This document shows positions 59,983-64,000 of a stretch of DNA of 64,000 bases, one piece after another. Source of the DNA: Mucilaginibacter sp. UR6-1 (GTDB taxonomy: Bacteria; Bacteroidota; Bacteroidia; Sphingobacteriales; Sphingobacteriaceae); assembly GCF_020880975.1 (NCBI RefSeq), contig NZ_JAJIWP010000002.1, positions 992,001 through 1,056,000 on the forward strand, written 5' to 3'. Each line of letters begins with the position of its first letter. Position 1 is the stretch's first letter. Both the position numbers and the translations under genes were made by a program. The notes under the pieces are model-generated. The model worked only from the letters and a program-made list of their open reading frames with translations. It ran no database searches and was not told the DNA's origin.

Positions 59983-60462
59983 ATGAACGCAAAAGAAATA
60001 AGCCTTGAAGAACGTAAAGTAAAACCGGTAGTAGATCTGTTGAACGATCTGCTGGCTAACTACCATATACATTACCAAAAGCTAAGGGGCTGCCACTGGA
60101 ACATAAAAGGACAAAACTTTTTTACCCTGCACCTTAAATTTGAAGAACTATATACCGAGGCATTAACCACTATTGATGAGCTTGCTGAGCGTATATTAAC
60201 ATTAGGCAAACCACCGCACAGCACCTTTGCCGATTATATAAAAGAATCAACCATCAAGGAAATAAATACCATTGGTATGAAGGATACCGATATGGTGCGA
60301 GCCATTATTCAGGATATGGCATTGCTGATTGGTATGGAGCGCGAGATACTTGACGTTACCGCTGATGTAGGCGATGACGGTACCAACGATATGGTTAACC
60401 GCTTTATGCAATTCAAGGAAAAAACCACCTGGATGCTCCGCTCATTTGTGAACGAAGACTAA
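59983..60462 (+). CDS. dps: Dps-family ferritin-like DNA-protection protein
   Basis: 159 residues. It stores iron and guards DNA from peroxide as a dodecamer. The helix-1 motif KLRGCHWNIKGQNFFTLHLK with FEELY, and IDELAERILTLG, carry the ferroxidase residues: His in CHWNI, His in TLHLKF, Asp/Glu in IDELAERI. A four-helix bundle follows. No DNA-binding Lys tail is prominent (MNAKEISLEERKVKP). A terminator lies 60 bp downstream. Confidence 0.92.
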   Translation: MNAKEISLEERKVKPVVDLLNDLLANYHIHYQKLRGCHWNIKGQNFFTLHLKFEELYTEALTTIDELAERILTLGKPPHSTFADYIKESTIKEINTIGMKDTDMVRAIIQDMALLIGMEREILDVTADVGDDGTNDMVNRFMQFKEKTTWMLRSFVNED

Positions 60463-60521
60463 TTGGTTTAGATATTAAAAGTTAGATTTGAGAAATTAGA
60501 TAAAGCTCATACATCATACAT

Positions 60522-60562
60522 AAAAAGAGAAGCCCCGCTAAATCAGCGGGGCTTCTCTTTTT
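60522..60562 (+). terminator. strong terminator between dps and the porin gene
   Basis: Eighteen perfect pairs (AAAAAGAGAAGCCCCGCT with 60545-60562) around AAATC, ending in TTTTT. Works on both strands because the next gene converges. Confidence 0.88.
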
Positions 60563-60621
60563 ATAAAAATATGCAATTCAAAATTCCGTTAATTCTCAAA
60601 TTCTGAAAATTCAGGTTCAGA

Positions 60622-62103
60622 TTAAAATCTATAACTCAGCGTCAGATACAAATTATCATTAGTACGTTTTATCAAAGCTGATGGACTTGCATCTCCAACC
60701 TCATAAGGGAAAATAGTGTTCGAGCCGGTGCTGTGCAGATAGGTAGCATCAACAGAGTAATGGCCTGAACGGAAGCCTAAACCACCTGACGCGGTTTTGA
60801 TGTTGCTGCCGTTATCGCGCATTGGGTTGCCAAAAATATTATAACCACCACGCAGGTAAGCAAAGCGGCCTAAACGGGCTTCAGCACCAACACGTGTATT
60901 TACAGCACCTTTATAAAAGGTACGGATGTTGCCGTTGTCTTCAAAATCAGCATCATAGCTGTCATTACTCATTAACTTGGCTGAACTATAATCAACATAC
61001 TCCACATCGCCCGTAATAAAACCGTAGTTTTTGAAAAAGTAGGCTATACCACCTGCTACCTTTAACGGTGTACGCAAATCGTAATTCAAGGTGTACACTT
61101 CCGAATTACGGAAACTGTTAACACCGCTTACATCTGTTGCCAGTGTTTCGCGGTAAGTGTCCTCCATATTATACCAGGTAGGCGAGGTAAAGTTAAAGCC
61201 CAGGCGTAAAGACTCAACCGGTTTGTAGATCATACCCAGCTTAACATTTGCACCGGTACCGCGAGTAGCCTGATCCTGCATAAAAGCCGATTGAAAATCA
61301 CGGTTCACATTTGTATTGTTTTCAAAGGATGACAATACACCGCTTTCTGAAAATATCTGGGTAGAGTTATAGTTAATGGTTGCTATACCCAGGCTTGCAC
61401 CTATGTAAAATTTGTTGCTGTTATTAGCACCAAGTGAAAGATTGAATTCCGATTGGCCGCCTGTACGGGTAATTACGTTGCGTTGTATAGCATCGGTGTT
61501 ATTATCAATAATTACGGCACTGCCATAGTATGGTACATTATTTGGGTCTCTATAATCTCTCACAAGTTTATGTGCGTAAGCCCAATCAGCTAATAAATCG
61601 GTTCCGCTTGCATTAGCCCGGTTGGTATAATAATCACTTATAGAGCTTGAATTATTGTTGCCGCCAAAGGTTGTATTGTCATAAAAATTATTGGTACGGC
61701 TGTAACCCACACCAAAGTTTAAGCTCAGCCATCCTTCGGTTTTGCTTGCACCGCGTGCCGTGTTCAACTGTGAGTAAAAAACAGCAGCCGCGTTATTTAA
61801 ATTACCATTGTTTTTACTATCGTTTGTATTGTTACCCAAATAACTGCTGTTTGATTTAAACATGTTAAATTCAGGGGTAACACTCATTTCCGAACGGGTG
61901 AAAAAGCCTAAGCCTGCCGGGTTTCCGCTTACCGAGGTAAGGTCGCCACCTACAGCAACATTGGCATTACCAATGGCCTTAATGCGTGCCGTTGAGCCCG
62001 GTTGTGTAGTTGAAAACCTGATAGCATCCTGTGAATATTGGGCAAAGCTACTTTTAGCAATGGCTACCATAACCATCGCGCTCAGTATATATTTTAATTT
62101 CAT
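60622..62103 (-). CDS. FadL/OMPP1-like outer-membrane transport protein
   Basis: 493 residues from ATG 62103 (MKLKYILSAMVMVAIAKSSF, cut after AQ); an upstream ATG 62136 would place 11 residues before the signal peptide. N-terminal 'NANVAVGGDLTSVSGNPAGL' is the OMPP1/PorV-like hatch motif. Repeated beta strands end in YLTLSYRF, a barrel end with terminal Phe. Similar proteins in Flavobacteriia are called hemin receptors, but the true substrate is unknown. Cotranscribed with the Gly/Tyr-rich lipoprotein gene (39-bp gap). Confidence 0.87.
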   Translation of the reverse strand: MKLKYILSAMVMVAIAKSSFAQYSQDAIRFSTTQPGSTARIKAIGNANVAVGGDLTSVSGNPAGLGFFTRSEMSVTPEFNMFKSNSSYLGNNTNDSKNNGNLNNAAAVFYSQLNTARGASKTEGWLSLNFGVGYSRTNNFYDNTTFGGNNNSSSISDYYTNRANASGTDLLADWAYAHKLVRDYRDPNNVPYYGSAVIIDNNTDAIQRNVITRTGGQSEFNLSLGANNSNKFYIGASLGIATINYNSTQIFSESGVLSSFENNTNVNRDFQSAFMQDQATRGTGANVKLGMIYKPVESLRLGFNFTSPTWYNMEDTYRETLATDVSGVNSFRNSEVYTLNYDLRTPLKVAGGIAYFFKNYGFITGDVEYVDYSSAKLMSNDSYDADFEDNGNIRTFYKGAVNTRVGAEARLGRFAYLRGGYNIFGNPMRDNGSNIKTASGGLGFRSGHYSVDATYLHSTGSNTIFPYEVGDASPSALIKRTNDNLYLTLSYRF

Positions 62104-62142
62104 GTAGTGATATATGTTACGTGATAATTCAGACAAAAATAA

Positions 62143-63054
62143 TTAGTTACGTGAAGGGCGACCACCACCGCCACCGCCGCGTGAACCGCCGCCTGATGAA
62201 CCACCGCCAAAGCTTGATGGTGATGATGACGGACGTGATGTAGCCGGAGGTTGGTAAGAAGGTGTTTCACGGGTTGGCCTTGAAATACGGCTGTCGCCGC
62301 TAATATCTCTGCCTGCGCCATTATTGCCACGGCCTGTGTATGAGCCATTTGATGAAGAGCCTGTACCATTAAGCCTGTTTGGCCTGTTTGGATAATAACC
62401 GGTATTGCCACCACTATTACCCATACCGTTACGCCCGGCGGTTAAACCGCTGCGCGGGTTGCCTGTACCTCTGCTTGGGCGGGCATTGCCTGATGAGCGG
62501 TAAGCAGAGTAAACACCCCAGTAAGGTGAGCCACCCCAGCCGGTACCCCAGTATGAATAGCCTAAGCCGCCATAACCGAGCCCATAGCCATAGCCCCCGT
62601 AACCATAACCTAAGCCACCGTAGCCCCATGGCGAGTAGCCATAACCGCCCCAGCCATAACCTAAGCCAAGGCCCCAGCCACCATATCCATACCCAAGGCC
62701 AAAGCCGTAACCCGCACCATAACCGTATGGCGCGTAGCCATAGTACATATTATCGTAATAACCGAACGGCGAAAAGTAACCGAAACGGTTTATGCGCGAT
62801 GAGTAATCGTCATAATAATAATACTCATCATCAGTTGTGTAGTAATCATCCTCGTAACCATCGCTGCCTACGCCCGGGTCTTCATTGCGGTAAACGGGGC
62901 GTGCGGCATATACAGGCACATCACCGGCTTTTGCAATGGTATTGTATACGTCATCGTCGGCAATACTCTGGTTGGAGGCCAGCTTGGTTGTAGAACAGGA
63001 ACTCAGTGCTGCAGCACTGATTAAGGCAATTCCTAATGTTATATGAAGTTTCAT
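62143..63054 (-). CDS. Gly/Tyr-rich repetitive lipoprotein
   Basis: 303 residues. Lipobox LSSC (Cys 20). Residues 45-95 are Tyr/Asp/Glu-rich (DDYYTTDDEYYYYDDYSS). Residues 100-180 are Gly-Tyr-Trp repeats (GLGYGYGGWGLGLGYGWGGY). The C-terminal third is Ser/Gly/Arg/Pro-rich (GGGSSGGGSRGGGGGGRPSR). It is probably intrinsically disordered and may be an adhesive or matrix layer (inference). Adjacent to the porin gene. Confidence 0.8.
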   Translation of the reverse strand: MKLHITLGIALISAAALSSCSTTKLASNQSIADDDVYNTIAKAGDVPVYAARPVYRNEDPGVGSDGYEDDYYTTDDEYYYYDDYSSRINRFGYFSPFGYYDNMYYGYAPYGYGAGYGFGLGYGYGGWGLGLGYGWGGYGYSPWGYGGLGYGYGGYGYGLGYGGLGYSYWGTGWGGSPYWGVYSAYRSSGNARPSRGTGNPRSGLTAGRNGMGNSGGNTGYYPNRPNRLNGTGSSSNGSYTGRGNNGAGRDISGDSRISRPTRETPSYQPPATSRPSSSPSSFGGGSSGGGSRGGGGGGRPSRN

Positions 63055-63124
63055 GTATTGTTTGGTAAAAAGTTCGAACCCGGATAAATTTTAAATTTAT
63101 AAATTTGGCAGCACTATATATTAA

Positions 63125-64000
<876 letters not shown>

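Noticed and set aside
62379..62993. 204-residue plus-strand frame opposite the Gly/Tyr-rich lipoprotein
   Set aside because: It is the reverse complement of GGY/GGW repeats, giving His/Ser/Arg-rich strings. The minus strand has a good signal peptide and lipobox.

Overview
The window looks like a chromosomal segment of a Bacteroidota member, most likely family Sphingobacteriaceae (Mucilaginibacter/Pedobacter-like). The evidence is a SusC/SusD pair with glycoside hydrolases, TAnnTTTG-type -7 promoter elements, a fused alternative GlmU, archaeal-type ProRS, type B L31, many small lipoproteins with C-terminal lipobox cysteines, and a 7TMR-DISM sensor. No tRNA, rRNA, CRISPR array, complete insertion sequence or prophage was recognised. 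The genus is an inference from gene content.

Layout. 1-1703: end of an ABC importer operon (binding protein tail, permease, ATPase). 2441-4617 (minus): iscS-iscU-iscA iron-sulfur assembly genes, with hscA apart at 42215-44071. 4765-5231: a small lipoprotein gene apparently split by a one-base frameshift. 5334-10438: housekeeping genes (L31, GlmU-like enzyme, TpiA, PrmA, Mpl-like ligase, XRE regulator). 10490-14847: AraC regulator divergent from a sugar symporter and a GH130 mannosylglucose phosphorylase. 14924-17413: two paralogous lipoproteins, an ECF sigma factor and an anti-sigma/trypsin-like-protease fusion. 17518-21481: DUF480 protein, a DACNV/DisA-like nucleotide cyclase homologue with a small partner, an aldo-keto reductase and an outer-membrane DUF481 protein.

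21976-33136 is a polysaccharide utilisation locus: SusC, SusD, GH16, two GH30 enzymes, a seven-haem cytochrome and GH5, probably for beta-1,3/1,6-glucan. It is followed by a 7TM sensor carrying an IS1595-type zinc-ribbon/HTH domain (33237-35144). 35192-42147 holds an MFS carrier, LutA-like protein, Nudix hydrolase, riboflavin synthase, TPR protein and small hypotheticals. 44181-52490 holds an outer-membrane metalloprotease-propeller-barrel protein, an esterase, an SGNH hydrolase and a tail-to-tail hybrid kinase/NtrC pair. 52584-63054 holds envelope and metabolic genes (GH25, thioesterase, M28 peptidase, uridine kinase, LysM-RlpA protein, Dps, FadL-like porin, Gly/Tyr-rich lipoprotein). The window ends inside proS.

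The strongest candidate for an undescribed system is the sigma/anti-sigma-protease locus. Four copies of GGGTTAC(C/A)-N14-GTATTAA lie in front of the sigma gene (two copies) and of both lipoprotein genes, which implies an autoregulated local regulon whose anti-sigma factor carries its own periplasmic protease domain. The second candidate is the 7TMR-DISM receptor fused to a transposase-derived DNA-binding domain.
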